A stretch of DNA of 64,000 nucleotides, taken from positions 124,001-188,000 of the forward strand of contig NZ_JAJITD010000012.1 in NCBI RefSeq assembly GCF_020880815.1, given 5' to 3'. Position numbers and translations under genes: made by a program. Shown here piece after piece: positions 8,229-17,907 of the stretch (within the stretch, counting starts at the first letter, position 1; every line of letters begins with the position of its first letter). The notes under the pieces were generated by a model. The model saw nothing but the letters and a program-made list of their open reading frames with translations, was not told the DNA's origin and did not search any database. This DNA is from Paraburkholderia sejongensis. GTDB taxonomy: Bacteria; Pseudomonadota; Gammaproteobacteria; Burkholderiales; Burkholderiaceae.

Positions 8229-10376
8229 ATGAGCGATTTCAACGAAGCGCGCGAATGGATGGTCGAGCGGCAGCTCGCGCAGCGCGGCGTGCGCGATGCC
8301 CGAGTGCTCGCGGCGATGCGGCATGTGCCGCGCGACGCGTTCGTGCCCGCCGACGTGCGCGAGTTCGCGTACGACGATACGCCGTTGCCGATCGGCGGCG
8401 AGCAGTCGATCTCGCAGCCGTTCATCGTCGGCAAGATGCTGGAGGCCGCGCAATTGCGGCCGGGCGATCGCGTGCTCGATATCGGCACGGGCTCGGGTTA
8501 CGCGGCGGCCATTGCCGCGGAAATCGTCGCGCGCGTCGATTCGATCGAACGCGATGCGGCGCTTGCCGAGACCGCGCGCGAGTGTTTGCAGCGGCTCGGT
8601 TATGCGAACGTCGAGGTGCATATCGGCGACGGCACGGCCGGGCTCGCCGCGCACGCGCCGTATGACGCGATCATCGTAGCGGCGGGCGGCCCGCATGTGC
8701 CGCAGGCGCTGCGCGCGCAACTCGCGCCCGGCGGCCGGCTGGTGATGCCGGTCGGCGGCAGCCCGAGCCGGCAGCGGCTGGTCAAGGTCGTGCGGCGCGG
8801 CGAACACGACTACGACGAACAGGCGTTCGGCGATGTGCGATTCGTGCCGCTGGTCGGCAGCGATGGCTGGCCGGATTTGTCGGATGCGGGGCAGGGCGAT
8901 CACCGGGCGGCCACCGCAGCGACGACAGGAATGGAACCGCGTTGCGCAGCCGCCGAAGCGACAACTCCGGGGAACAACGCCAGCAACGAAGCCGCAAGCA
9001 CCATGCAGGCCTCGACGGCGAACCACCCCGCCGAACGCAACGAAACTCCTGAACCCGGCCGCCCCCTCACTTTGGAAGCCGCCATCGGCGTGGCCGCCGA
9101 ACCCCTGCCGAACCTCGACTCCGACCAGTTCGCGACCTTCATCGACCGCTTCGCCAACCGTCGCGTGATCCTGCTCGGCGAAGCCAGCCACGGCACCTCG
9201 GAGTTCTATCGCGCGCGCGCCGCGATCACGCGACGCCTCGTCGAGCAGCACGGCTTTTCGATGATCGCGGTCGAGGCCGACTGGCCCGATGCCGCGATCA
9301 TCGATCGTCATATCCGCGCGCGTCCCGCGCCGCCCTCGCGCGCCGCGCCGTTCCGCCGCTTCCCGGTATGGATGTGGCGCAACGCCGAGTTCATGGCGTT
9401 CGTCGCGTGGCTGCGCGCGCACAACGCAACGCACGCGGCGCAACCCGAGCGGCAGATCCGCTTCTACGGACTGGACATCTACAGCCTGTCGGAATCGATC
9501 GAAGCGGTGTTGCGCTATCTCGACACCGTCGACCCGGACGCCGCGCGTGTCGCGCGCGAGCGGTACGGCTGTCTGAGTCCGTGGCAGAAGGACCCGGCCG
9601 TATACGGCCGCGCCGCCCTCAGCGGCGGCTACGCGCAGTGCGAAGAGCACGTGATCGCGCAACTGGCGGATCTGCTCAAGCACCGGCTTGCGTACGAACA
9701 CGCGGACGGCGAGCGTTTTCTCGACGCCGCGCAAAACGCGCGGCTGATCGCGGTCGCCGAACAGTACTATCGCGCGATGTATTACGGCGGCGCGCAAAGC
9801 TGGAATCTGCGCGACACGCACATGTTCGACACGCTGCGTCACGCGCTCGACAGCGGCGGCGCCGACGCGCGGATGGTCGTGTGGGCGCACAACTCGCACA
9901 TCGGCGACGCGCGCGCGACGGAAATGGGCCGCGCGCAGGAAGAACTGAACCTCGGCCAGTTGTGCCGCACGCATTTCGGCGACGCGGCCGCACTGATCGG
10001 TTTCGGCACGCACGGTGGCACGGTCGCCGCGGCCAGCGACTGGGGCGGTCCGCTGCAAACGATGACGGTGCGTCCGTCGCGCGAAGACAGTTACGAATCG
10101 CGCATGCACGGCGCGCAGATCGGCCGCTTCGTGCTGGACCTGCGACCGGGCGTGCACGACGCGTTGCGCGAGCGTCTGCGCGAACCGCTGCTCGAACGCT
10201 TTATCGGCGTGATCTATCGTCCGGATACCGAACGATATAGCCACTATGCGCAAGCATCTCTGGCCGAGCAGTTCGACGCGTATCTATGGTTCGACCATAC
10301 CGACGCGGTGACCGCGCTGCCGGTGTCGGACGGCGAGCAGGACGGCCCGGCGGAAACTTTTCCGTTCGGCATGTGA
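8229..10376 (+). CDS. fusion of protein-L-isoaspartate methyltransferase and erythromycin-esterase-like domain
   Basis: A 715-residue two-domain protein. The N-terminal ~215 residues are a complete Pcm methyltransferase: WMVERQLAQRGVRDARVLAAM, the substrate loop GGEQSISQPFIVGKM, the SAM-binding VLDIGTGSGYAAAIAAE (about residue 82) and GGRLVMPVGG. A linker rich in Ala, Thr, Glu and Asn (about 220-280) leads to an erythromycin esterase-like domain with VILLGEASHGTSEFYRARA (about 315-330), IAVEADWPDA and VVWAHNSHIGDARAT. Pcm repairs isoaspartyl residues in aged proteins; the function of the second domain in this context is unknown. The start at 8229 follows an AGGGGG site; the frame is open to 8079 through the 12-bp repeats. 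Confidence 0.88.
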   Translation: MSDFNEAREWMVERQLAQRGVRDARVLAAMRHVPRDAFVPADVREFAYDDTPLPIGGEQSISQPFIVGKMLEAAQLRPGDRVLDIGTGSGYAAAIAAEIVARVDSIERDAALAETARECLQRLGYANVEVHIGDGTAGLAAHAPYDAIIVAAGGPHVPQALRAQLAPGGRLVMPVGGSPSRQRLVKVVRRGEHDYDEQAFGDVRFVPLVGSDGWPDLSDAGQGDHRAATAATTGMEPRCAAAEATTPGNNASNEAASTMQASTANHPAERNETPEPGRPLTLEAAIGVAAEPLPNLDSDQFATFIDRFANRRVILLGEASHGTSEFYRARAAITRRLVEQHGFSMIAVEADWPDAAIIDRHIRARPAPPSRAAPFRRFPVWMWRNAEFMAFVAWLRAHNATHAAQPERQIRFYGLDIYSLSESIEAVLRYLDTVDPDAARVARERYGCLSPWQKDPAVYGRAALSGGYAQCEEHVIAQLADLLKHRLAYEHADGERFLDAAQNARLIAVAEQYYRAMYYGGAQSWNLRDTHMFDTLRHALDSGGADARMVVWAHNSHIGDARATEMGRAQEELNLGQLCRTHFGDAAALIGFGTHGGTVAAASDWGGPLQTMTVRPSREDSYESRMHGAQIGRFVLDLRPGVHDALRERLREPLLERFIGVIYRPDTERYSHYAQASLAEQFDAYLWFDHTDAVTALPVSDGEQDGPAETFPFGM

Positions 10377-10495
10377 AGCAACCGGCCCGCACGGTTCGAG
10401 CGGTCGCGTCGACGCACTGCCGCGCCGGGGATGGAACGCGGTTTGCAGCAGCACGGACAGTGGACATCGAATCCGTCCGGCTGGGGAGGCCGCCA

Positions 10496-10846
10496 ATGAA
10501 ACTCAAGAAGCTGGTACTGCGCGCCGTCGGCGTGGCGCTGTTCGCGATGCTGTTGTTCGCGGCCGGCAGCGCAATCGCGCAGCAGCAACAACGCGAAGCT
10601 GCGACGCCGCGTATTTCGACCGGCGCGGCCCAGCTGCTGCTCGCGCAGGCCGGCCACAGCGCGGGCACCGAGGGCGGCGCGGGCGCGGCCGGTCAGACGG
10701 GCACGCCGCCCGCCGAGTTGAGTCGCGATCAGGTAAGGCGCGAACAGGCGGGGCGCGCGAAGCCGCCGCCGCGCACACCGGACCCACACGCGGCGGGCAA
10801 AGGCGAACGCCCAGCTATGCCGCAAGGCGCGAGCGATGCGCGCTAG
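10496..10846 (+). CDS. small exported hypothetical protein
   Basis: A 116-residue protein with a clear signal peptide (MKLKKLVLRAVGVALFAMLL, likely cut after the AIA before the QQQQ run). The mature part is low in complexity: Gly/Ala-rich, then Pro/Arg/Lys-rich with PPPRTPDPHA. No known domain is visible. A GGGGAG ribosome site precedes the ATG at 10496. It lies 120 bp after the Pcm fusion gene and 52 bp before the antiporter gene, on the same strand, so it could be part of either unit. Confidence 0.6.
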   Translation: MKLKKLVLRAVGVALFAMLLFAAGSAIAQQQQREAATPRISTGAAQLLLAQAGHSAGTEGGAGAAGQTGTPPAELSRDQVRREQAGRAKPPPRTPDPHAAGKGERPAMPQGASDAR

Positions 10847-10897
10847 GCGCCGCGCGGCTCGTCGCCGGCGACAGTTGCGCGCGCCCGAACTCCCGAC

Positions 10898-12202
10898 ATG
10901 AGAGACGAACCGCTGTGGTTCCTGCTGATCGGCGCGCTGCTGACGTTCATGGCGGTCGCGCGCGGACCGATCCGCCGCCTGCCGCTGACGGGCGCGATGA
11001 TCTATCTCGCGGTCGGCGTCGCGATGGGGCCGGGCGTGACCGGTCTGGTCGGCGTCGATCTGCTCGGCAACACGGTGTTGCTCGCGATCATCGCGGAAGT
11101 CGGGCTGGTGGTGTCGCTGTTCTCGATCGGCATGCATCTGCGCGTGCGTCTGAACAATCCGCTGTGGTGGTTGCCGCTGCGCTTGGGCGGCCCCGCGATG
11201 CTGGTCACCGTCGCGATGATGTTCGGCTTCACCGCGTGGTTGAACGGCCACGCAAGCGGCGCCGCGCTGTTTCTCGCCGCGACGCTCGCGCCGACCGACC
11301 CGGTGCTCGCCAACGAACTGCGCGTGAAGCAGGCCGGCGACGACGAACCGGTGCGCTTCGCGCTGTCCGGCGAAGGCGGGATGAACGACGGCGCCGCTTA
11401 CCCGTTCGCGGTGCTCGGGCTGACGATGGCCGGCGCGCAGCTGTACGGCTCCAGCAGCGGCGCGCATTTCGCCGGCTCGGTGGCGTGGGGCATCGTGAGC
11501 GCGCCGGTGATCGGCGGCGTGCTCGCGATCGTGTTCGCCCGCGCGATCCTGTTTCTGCGCACCCGCTACGGCGAGGCGATCGGCCTCGACGGTTTTCTCG
11601 CGCTAGGTCTGATGGCGACGTCGTACGGCGCGGCGCTGCTCCTGCATGCGTATGCGTTCATCGCGGTGTTCGTCGCGGGCGTCGCGCTGCGTCACGAGGA
11701 ATTGCGCGCGACCGGCGACAGGAATCCCGCGGAAGTGCTCGAAGACGTGCCGCGCGGCGAACGGGTCGAGGTCGCCAAAGACCCGCAAAAAGCGCACGCC
11801 TATCTGGCCGAGTCGATGATGGGCTTCACGCTCGAAATGGAACGGATCGGGGAGTTGTCGCTGATGCTGATCATCGGCTGCGTGGTGTCCGCGCATTGGC
11901 GCGACATGCTCGACGTTCGCGCGGTACTGCCCGCGCTGTTTCTGTTTTTCGTCGCGCGGCCGCTGTCGGTTTTCGTCGCGATGGGCGGCGCGCGCATCGA
12001 CCGAGGTCAACGGCAACTGATGGCGTGGATGGGGATTCGCGGCGTCGGTGCGTTCTACTACCTGATGTTCGGACTCGAATTCGCACGCGATGCGATCGCG
12101 CCGCTGTTGCCCGCGGTGCTGGACGCGATCGTTCTGTCGGTGCTGTTGCACGGGTCGAGCGCGAATTACGTGTTGGGCCGGTATTTCGCAGGGCGGCGAT
12201 GA
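10898..12202 (+). CDS. cation:proton antiporter (CPA family)
   Basis: A 434-residue membrane protein with about 12 hydrophobic segments. The signature TLAPTDPVLANELRV and SGEGGMNDGAAYPFAVLGL holds the Thr-Asp and Asn-Asp elements of the ion-binding site of monovalent cation:proton antiporters (Na+ or K+ out, H+ in). There is no C-terminal TrkA-N or cyclic-nucleotide domain. A hydrophilic insert at about 268-300 (ATGDRNPAEVLEDVPRGER) breaks the helices. The ribosome site is weak. Ion specificity cannot be read from sequence. Confidence 0.85.
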   Translation: MRDEPLWFLLIGALLTFMAVARGPIRRLPLTGAMIYLAVGVAMGPGVTGLVGVDLLGNTVLLAIIAEVGLVVSLFSIGMHLRVRLNNPLWWLPLRLGGPAMLVTVAMMFGFTAWLNGHASGAALFLAATLAPTDPVLANELRVKQAGDDEPVRFALSGEGGMNDGAAYPFAVLGLTMAGAQLYGSSSGAHFAGSVAWGIVSAPVIGGVLAIVFARAILFLRTRYGEAIGLDGFLALGLMATSYGAALLLHAYAFIAVFVAGVALRHEELRATGDRNPAEVLEDVPRGERVEVAKDPQKAHAYLAESMMGFTLEMERIGELSLMLIIGCVVSAHWRDMLDVRAVLPALFLFFVARPLSVFVAMGGARIDRGQRQLMAWMGIRGVGAFYYLMFGLEFARDAIAPLLPAVLDAIVLSVLLHGSSANYVLGRYFAGRR

Positions 12203-12355
12203 GCACGGCGCCGGGCTCAGTGGTCCGCCGGGTGGGCGCGCGCGGCGACAGGCACGAATGATGCGGAGCAGAGCGCGAAGTACCTGACGGCCTTTCGCGC
12301 ACAACGTGTCGAGGGAGCCTGAGCGGTAGAAGTCCCAGGGAGCGCGCTCGACATA

Positions 12356-13627
12356 ATGGAAAAACATCACGCGAAACCGTCATTGCCGTTACTGGCGGTC
12401 AGCTTCTTTGCCGCGGACGTGCAGGCCGGCGCCGGCCCTTTTCTCGGCATCTTCCTGCAGGAGCACGGCTGGAGCGCCGGCCTGATCGGCACGGTGCTGA
12501 CGCTTGGAGCGATCGTCGGCGTGCTCGTCACAGCGCCGGCCGGCGCGCTGATTGATGCGACTTCGCATCGCCGCTCGGTGGTGGTGGTCGCCAGCGCGCT
12601 GACGGTCGTGGCCGCGGGCGTGTTCTGGATATCGCGCAGTTTCTGGCCGATCGCGCTGTCGCAGATCGCGACAGCGGTGGCGGGCTCGGTGATGGGCACC
12701 GCGTTGACCGGGCTGACGCTCGGCATGGCGGGCCGCAAGAATTTCGACCGCCTGTACGGCCGCACCCAGGTCGCGAACCATGCCGGCAATATCGCGGCGG
12801 CCGCGTTGTCCGGGGCGATCGGCTGGTGGCTCGGCGTCGTCTGGGTGTTCGCGCTCGGCGCGGCATTCGGGCTCGCCTGCATCGTGTCGGTGCTGCTGAT
12901 TCCGGCGCGCGCGGTGCATCGGCACTATGCGCGCGGGCTGTCCCACGAGGACGACAGCGACACCTCGCAGATCCACGCGCAAGGCATCCGCGCGGTGCTG
13001 CGCTCGCGCCCGCTGCTGTTGCTGTCGATCGTGCTGGCCGCGTTCAGCCTCGGCAATTCCGCGATGCTGCCGCTTTACAGCATGGCCGAAGCGGCGCTGC
13101 ATCACCGCAACGCGAGCGGCATCGCCGCGGCGAACATCATCATTTCGCAGGTCGTGATGCTGATTGCCGCCGTCTACGCGAGTCGCCTGATTCGCCGCTT
13201 CGGCTTCTGGCCGATCATCCTCGTGACGCTGATCACGCTGCCCGCGCGCGCGGTGACGGCCGCATGGCTGACCGCGACGTGGGGCATCTTGCCGGTGCAG
13301 ATTTTCGACGGTCTGGGATCCGGTCTGCAAAGCGTGGCGATTCCCGCGCTGGTCGTGCATCTGTTGCATGGCAGCGGACGCGTGAATCTCGGTCAGGGCG
13401 TGGTGAAAAGCGTGGAAGCGGCGGGCGGCTGTCTGAGTCCGTTGCTCGGCGGCTGGCTCGCGACCCGCTTCGGCTATCCGGCTGCGTTCATCGCGCTCGG
13501 CAGCCTCGGTTTGATTTCGCTGGTGGTGTGGATCGGGCAACGCGCGTTGATCCGGCGGGCCTGCGATACGCGTCGCGACGAACTCGACAAGATGGCTGAC
13601 ATCGATACGTCGGCGCTGTTTTCATAG
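12356..13627 (+). CDS. MFS transporter
   Basis: A 423-residue 12-helix carrier. The N-terminus (LPLLAVSFFAADVQAGAGPFLGIFL) and the loop 2-3 motif GALIDATSHRRSVVV are typical of drug/proton antiporter-like MFS proteins. It lies alone between the antiporter and a CHRD gene. The substrate is not apparent. A possible ribosome site (GGGAG) is rather far from the ATG, so the start is moderately certain. Confidence 0.75.
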   Translation: MEKHHAKPSLPLLAVSFFAADVQAGAGPFLGIFLQEHGWSAGLIGTVLTLGAIVGVLVTAPAGALIDATSHRRSVVVVASALTVVAAGVFWISRSFWPIALSQIATAVAGSVMGTALTGLTLGMAGRKNFDRLYGRTQVANHAGNIAAAALSGAIGWWLGVVWVFALGAAFGLACIVSVLLIPARAVHRHYARGLSHEDDSDTSQIHAQGIRAVLRSRPLLLLSIVLAAFSLGNSAMLPLYSMAEAALHHRNASGIAAANIIISQVVMLIAAVYASRLIRRFGFWPIILVTLITLPARAVTAAWLTATWGILPVQIFDGLGSGLQSVAIPALVVHLLHGSGRVNLGQGVVKSVEAAGGCLSPLLGGWLATRFGYPAAFIALGSLGLISLVVWIGQRALIRRACDTRRDELDKMADIDTSALFS

Positions 13628-13633
13628 AACGGC

Positions 13634-13669
13634 GGCTGCGGCTGCGGCTGCGGCTGCGGCTGCGGCTGG
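13634..13669 (+). repeat. hexanucleotide microsatellite (GGCTGC)n
   Basis: Five perfect GGCTGC units (13634-13663) and one GGCTGG unit follow the MFS stop codon by 6 bp. The run is outside the coding region and may vary in copy number between strains. Confidence 0.9.
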
Positions 13670-13839
13670 TTGCTGATTATGGGCGTTAGCGGTCGCGGGT
13701 CGATTCTTCCTGCGCGTTTCGTGCGGCTGGCGTCTATTCTTGTTGTCACCGCCGAGGCCGGCAGCCGTGCCGACCTGGCCGGTCGGATGCTTCGGACATG
13801 GCCTGCGCACGCAGGACCCACCCAACTGGAGAAAACCAA

Positions 13840-14295
13840 ATGTCACGATCGATCTCGCAACGCGCCTGCATGGTGTTCGGTGGTCTCGCTTTAGCGGGTG
13901 CTTTGAGCTTCGCCCAGGCCGCGCCGGTTTCGTTTGCCGTGCCGTTGACGGGCGCCCAGCAGGTGCCGCCGGTGCAGACGCCCGGCAGCGGCAATGCCGC
14001 GCTCACGTACGACGCCGGCTCGCGGGTCGTCACGTGGAACATCACCTTCAGCGGCTTGACGAGTCCGGTCACGATGGCGCATTTCCACGGACCTGCCGCC
14101 GCCGGTCAGAACGCCGGCGTGAAAGTGTGGATTTCGCAGAAGGGCACGGCCGAGGTGACCAGCCCGATCACCGGGCAGGCGACGCTATCGGCGGACGAGG
14201 CCAAGCTGTTCGAGGGCGGTCAGATGTACATCAATGTTCATACGAAGAACAATCCGAACGGGGAGATTCGCGGCCAGGTGACGCCGCCGAAGTAA
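13840..14295 (+). CDS. exported CHRD-domain protein
   Basis: A 151-residue protein with a signal peptide (ACMVFGGLALAGALSFAQA, cut before APVSF) and one CHRD domain covering the rest: FAVPLTGAQQVPPVQTPGSG, VTWNITFSGL, MAHFHGPAAAGQNAGV and MYINVHTKNNPNGEIRGQV. CHRD domains are found in chordin and in many secreted bacterial proteins of unknown role. The start at 13840 is preceded by GGAGAAAA. GC-rich hairpins (GGCCGGC) follow the stop and may end transcription. Confidence 0.88.
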   Translation: MSRSISQRACMVFGGLALAGALSFAQAAPVSFAVPLTGAQQVPPVQTPGSGNAALTYDAGSRVVTWNITFSGLTSPVTMAHFHGPAAAGQNAGVKVWISQKGTAEVTSPITGQATLSADEAKLFEGGQMYINVHTKNNPNGEIRGQVTPPK

Positions 14296-14399
14296 GCGCG
14301 GCCGCTGGGGCCGGCCGATTGTGCCGGCCGCTGCTGCCGGCCATTTGTGTCGGTTTGTGCCGTAGTGCTGCAGGAATGAGGCTCGCGGCGGGCGCAGGC

Positions 14400-15086
14400 T
14401 CAAAGATAAGCCGCGAGCAGCATCACCACGCCGATGCCGACGCCGAGCGGCAGCAGCGCAAGCCATGGCGGCGCTTGCCGCGGGGCGTCGAGCGACAACG
14501 GTAGCCGCTTGTAGCCGGTCAGCATCGGCCGCAGCAGGTGGTGGCCTTTCACCGCCGCGTAGAGCGCGATCACGACGACGTGCAATGCCACCGCGGCGAG
14601 CAGCACGTCCCAGACCAGACCGTGTAGCGACGAGATCGCGTTGGCGAGCCACACGGGCACCCGTTCGCTCAACGGGCCTTCGTCGGCGATGTCGTTGTTG
14701 ATGTAGAGGCCGCTCAGCGTCTCGATCAGCAGCAACGCGAGCAGCAACAGAACCATCCAGCCGCCGGCCGCATTGTGGCCGACCTGCACATCCGGTTCGC
14801 GATGAAACAGCCGCCGCAAGTGACGAAACGCGCTTGCGGGCGACGCGACGAAACTGCGAAAGCGCGCGGTCTCGCTGCCGACACAGCCCCACAGCAACCG
14901 CGCGATGAGCAGTGCCAGCAGCGTTTCGCCGGCGCGGATGTGCCAGTCGATCAGGTTCAGTTTCAGCGTGACATAAGCGGCCGCGACCAGCGCGACGGTC
15001 AGCCAGTGGAACAGACGGACCGGTGCGTCCCAGACCAGAACCGGGCGGGTTGAAGGTTCGGGTGGGTGCTCGATGGGGGCGGGCAT
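14400..15086 (-). CDS. cytochrome b561-type (b/b6) membrane protein
   Basis: A 228-residue membrane protein of the bacterial cytochrome b561/Ni-Fe hydrogenase b-subunit group. RLFHWLTVALVAAAYVTL at the N-terminus, HIRAGETLLALLIARLLWG and LHGLVWDVLLAAVALHVVVIALYAAVKGHHL provide the His residues expected to bind two hemes. The start at 15086 (MPAPIEHPP) is chosen by alignment to family length; the open frame extends 48 codons further upstream. Such proteins pass electrons from quinol to periplasmic carriers. No partner gene is adjacent. Confidence 0.8.
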   Translation of the reverse strand: MPAPIEHPPEPSTRPVLVWDAPVRLFHWLTVALVAAAYVTLKLNLIDWHIRAGETLLALLIARLLWGCVGSETARFRSFVASPASAFRHLRRLFHREPDVQVGHNAAGGWMVLLLLALLLIETLSGLYINNDIADEGPLSERVPVWLANAISSLHGLVWDVLLAAVALHVVVIALYAAVKGHHLLRPMLTGYKRLPLSLDAPRQAPPWLALLPLGVGIGVVMLLAAYL

Positions 15087-15261
15087 GGGTGGCTGGGCGG
15101 TGACAATGAAGTCTAGTGCAAGGATTGCACCGGCGGGGCTGGCCTCGAGCTGTCGTCGAAGCGATAGACGCAGCGCTAGCTCCCGTTCTCGGCAGACTTG
15201 CGCGCAGCGGATGGGCGCAAGTCCACGCATCGGTTTTCAGTTGTGCCGCCCTTCAGCCTCT

Positions 15262-16155
15262 TCAAGCCGCCCGGCGCGCCTGCCGCGCGGCGGCCAGCGT
15301 GCCGCGCAGCCCTTCGAACGAGTAGAGCGCGAGTGCCACCCAGATCGCGCCGTAGCCGACCGCCTGCACGGAGCCGAACGGCTCACTGTAGATCAGCACG
15401 CCGGTGAGCAGCTGAAGCGTGGGCGTCACGTACTGGATCAGGCCGAGCATCGACAGCGGGATACGTCGCGCGGCGGCCGCGAACAGCAGCAGCGGCACGG
15501 CCGTGATCGGCCCGGCGGCGGCCAGCAGCAGTTGCAGCCCGAGCGGCGCATGCGTGAAATGGCTCGCGCCGGCCATGCCGATGATCAGCAGATAGACGAT
15601 CGCCACCGGAAACAGCAGCACCGTTTCGAGCGCGAGGCCTTCCAGCGCGCCCAGCTTCGCGGTCTTGCGCAGAAGCCCGTAGCCGCCGAACGTCAGCGCG
15701 AGCGCCAGGCTGATCCACGGCGGCGCGCCGTTTTGCCAGGTGAGCCAGACCACGCCCAACGTCGCGAGCGCGACCGCGCACCATTGCAGCGGGCGCATCC
15801 GCTCATGCAGGAACACGAAGCCGAACAGCACGTTGATGAGCGGATTGATGAAGTAGCCCAGGCTCGCTTCGACGATATGCCCCGCGTTTACCGCCCAGAT
15901 GTAGATACCCCAGTTGGCCGAGAGCAGCACCGCGCTCGCGACGAAGCGTCCGAGCACGCGCCTGTCGCGCAGCGCCGGGCGCAGCCACGCCCAGTGATTG
16001 CGGACCGCGAGCACCGCGACGATGAACACGAGCGACCACGCCATGCGGTGGGCGAGTATCTCGAGCGCGGGAATCTGGTGGAGCGTCTTGAAGTAGACGG
16101 GAAAGAGGCCCCAGATGACGAAGGCGGAAAAGGCGTAGACGATGCCGGGATTCAT
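15262..16155 (-). CDS. rarD: RarD-type EamA permease
   Basis: A 297-residue, ten-helix drug/metabolite transporter. The N-terminus NPGIVYAFSAFVIWGLFPVYFKTL, the ALEILAHRMAWSLVF stretch and YVTPTLQLLTGVLIYSEPF match RarD (chloramphenicol-sensitive protein family). The substrate of RarD is not established. It stands alone, divergent from the DEAD-box helicase gene. Confidence 0.88.
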   Translation of the reverse strand: MNPGIVYAFSAFVIWGLFPVYFKTLHQIPALEILAHRMAWSLVFIVAVLAVRNHWAWLRPALRDRRVLGRFVASAVLLSANWGIYIWAVNAGHIVEASLGYFINPLINVLFGFVFLHERMRPLQWCAVALATLGVVWLTWQNGAPPWISLALALTFGGYGLLRKTAKLGALEGLALETVLLFPVAIVYLLIIGMAGASHFTHAPLGLQLLLAAAGPITAVPLLLFAAAARRIPLSMLGLIQYVTPTLQLLTGVLIYSEPFGSVQAVGYGAIWVALALYSFEGLRGTLAAARQARRAA

Positions 16156-16446
16156 GGTTCGTGTTAGTTGGCGCGATGCGCGTGGTCGGGGCGGGGGCGC
16201 CGGTGGTCAGGCGTCTCGTGCGGGTTTCACCGGGCCCTGCGCCGATCGGCCGGTTTTGCGACGAGGGATCATTTTGGCTGGCGGCGTTTGTTGCTGTCCA
16301 GCCTGACGTCGCGCTTACGATGAAAGGTAGCGCGCAGCAGATCACCGTGGCGTGTCCCGGGCACCGTCGGTCTTTCTGCCCATCGCTCGGCCGCTGCCCG
16401 CAGCGCGCTAACCGCTAGAATTGCGTTTTTAGCCCGGAATACGCCG

Positions 16447-17907
16447 ATGTCTTTTGCCTCCCTTGGCCTGATCGATCCCTTGCTGCGTAATCTGCAGGAC
16501 CTCAATTACCAGACACCGACGCCGGTGCAGAACAAGGCGATTCCTGCCGTGCTCGGCGGCAAGGACGTGATGGCCGCGGCTCAGACCGGCACCGGCAAGA
16601 CGGCGGGCTTTGCGCTGCCGCTGCTGCAAAGGCTGGTGCAGCACGGCCCGGCGGTGTCGAGCAACCGCGTGCGCGTTCTGGTGTTGTTGCCCACGCGCGA
16701 ACTGGCCGAACAGGTGCTGCAAAGCTTCATCGCTTACGGCAAAGGTCTCGACTTGCGATTGCTCGCCGCCTACGGCGGTGTGAGCATCAACCCGCAGATG
16801 ATGAAGTTGCGCAAAGGTGTGGATGTGCTCGTTGCCACGCCGGGCCGTTTGCTCGATCTGAATCGCCAGAACGCGGTGCAGTTCGACCAGGTGCAAACGC
16901 TGGTGCTGGATGAAGCCGACCGCATGCTTGATCTCGGCTTTGCGCGCGAACTCGACGCCGTCTTCGCCGCGTTGCCCGCGCGGCGCCAGACGTTGCTGTT
17001 CTCCGCGACGTTTACCGACGATATCCGCGCGATGGCGACGAACATCCTGCGCGACCCGGTCAATATCAGCGTCAGCCCGCCCAATGCCACGGCCAGCAAG
17101 ATCAAGCAGTGGGTGGTGCCGGTGGATAAACGGAACAAGCCCGAGCTGTTTATGCACCTCGTGGCCGAGAACCGCTGGGAGCACGCGCTGGTGTTCGTCA
17201 AGACCCGCAATGGCGTGGATTACCTCGCGGCGAGGCTCGATGAAGCCGGCTACGCGGTCGATACGATCCACGGCGACAAACCGCAGCCCGCGCGCTTGCG
17301 TGCGCTGGAGCGCTTCAAGACGCGCGAGGTACAGATGCTGGTCGCCACCGATGTCGCCGCGCGCGGACTGGATATCGACGATCTGCCGCTGGTGATCAAC
17401 GTCGATCTGCCGATCGTCGCGCAAGACTATGTGCACCGGATTGGCCGTACCGGCCGCGCGGGGGCGAGCGGTGTGGCGGTGTCGCTGGTGTGTGCGGATG
17501 AAGCGCCGCAACTGGCCGCGATCGAAGCGCTGATCCGGCAAACGCTGCCCCGCAAAGAAGAGCCGGGTTTTGAGGCCGACCATCGCGTGCCGGAAACCAG
17601 CGCGACGGGCGAACTCATCAAGAAGCCGAAAAAACCGAAGAAGCCTAAAGTGCCGCAAGCTGCGGCGGTCGCGGCGCAGGCGCCCGGCAAAAAGCCGCGC
17701 CCGCAAGGTGGCGAAAGCAAGGGTAAGCCTGCGACGCAGCGCGCCGTGGCCGCGGATAACGACACGCGCTTCACCGTCGGTAGCCCATTTAGCGTGCAAA
17801 AGCCGCGCAGCAAACCCGCCGGCAAACCCACCGGCAAGAAGCCGGTAGCGGATTCACGTAAGCCGGCGAACAAACCCGCTGGCGGACGCGGCAAACGCCA
17901 ATCCTGA
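16447..17907 (+). CDS. DEAD-box ATP-dependent RNA helicase, RhlE-like
   Basis: A 486-residue helicase. The motifs appear in order: a Q-motif region (YQTPTPVQNKAIP), AAQTGTGKTAGF (I), PTRELAEQV (Ia), TPGR (Ib), VLDEADRMLD (II), FSAT (III), ATDVAARGLDI (V) and HRIGRTGRAG (VI). The C-terminal ~110 residues are Lys/Pro/Ala-rich and very basic, which suits RNA binding. RhlE helicases act in ribosome assembly and RNA decay. The start at 16447 is the only good one near the conserved N-terminus. Confidence 0.92.
   Translation: MSFASLGLIDPLLRNLQDLNYQTPTPVQNKAIPAVLGGKDVMAAAQTGTGKTAGFALPLLQRLVQHGPAVSSNRVRVLVLLPTRELAEQVLQSFIAYGKGLDLRLLAAYGGVSINPQMMKLRKGVDVLVATPGRLLDLNRQNAVQFDQVQTLVLDEADRMLDLGFARELDAVFAALPARRQTLLFSATFTDDIRAMATNILRDPVNISVSPPNATASKIKQWVVPVDKRNKPELFMHLVAENRWEHALVFVKTRNGVDYLAARLDEAGYAVDTIHGDKPQPARLRALERFKTREVQMLVATDVAARGLDIDDLPLVINVDLPIVAQDYVHRIGRTGRAGASGVAVSLVCADEAPQLAAIEALIRQTLPRKEEPGFEADHRVPETSATGELIKKPKKPKKPKVPQAAAVAAQAPGKKPRPQGGESKGKPATQRAVAADNDTRFTVGSPFSVQKPRSKPAGKPTGKKPVADSRKPANKPAGGRGKRQS

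Noticed and set aside
8163..10253. Long - strand open frame opposite the Pcm/esterase fusion
   Set aside because: Composition is that of a shadow frame (Arg, Ala, Val, His rich) and the + strand protein has complete motifs.
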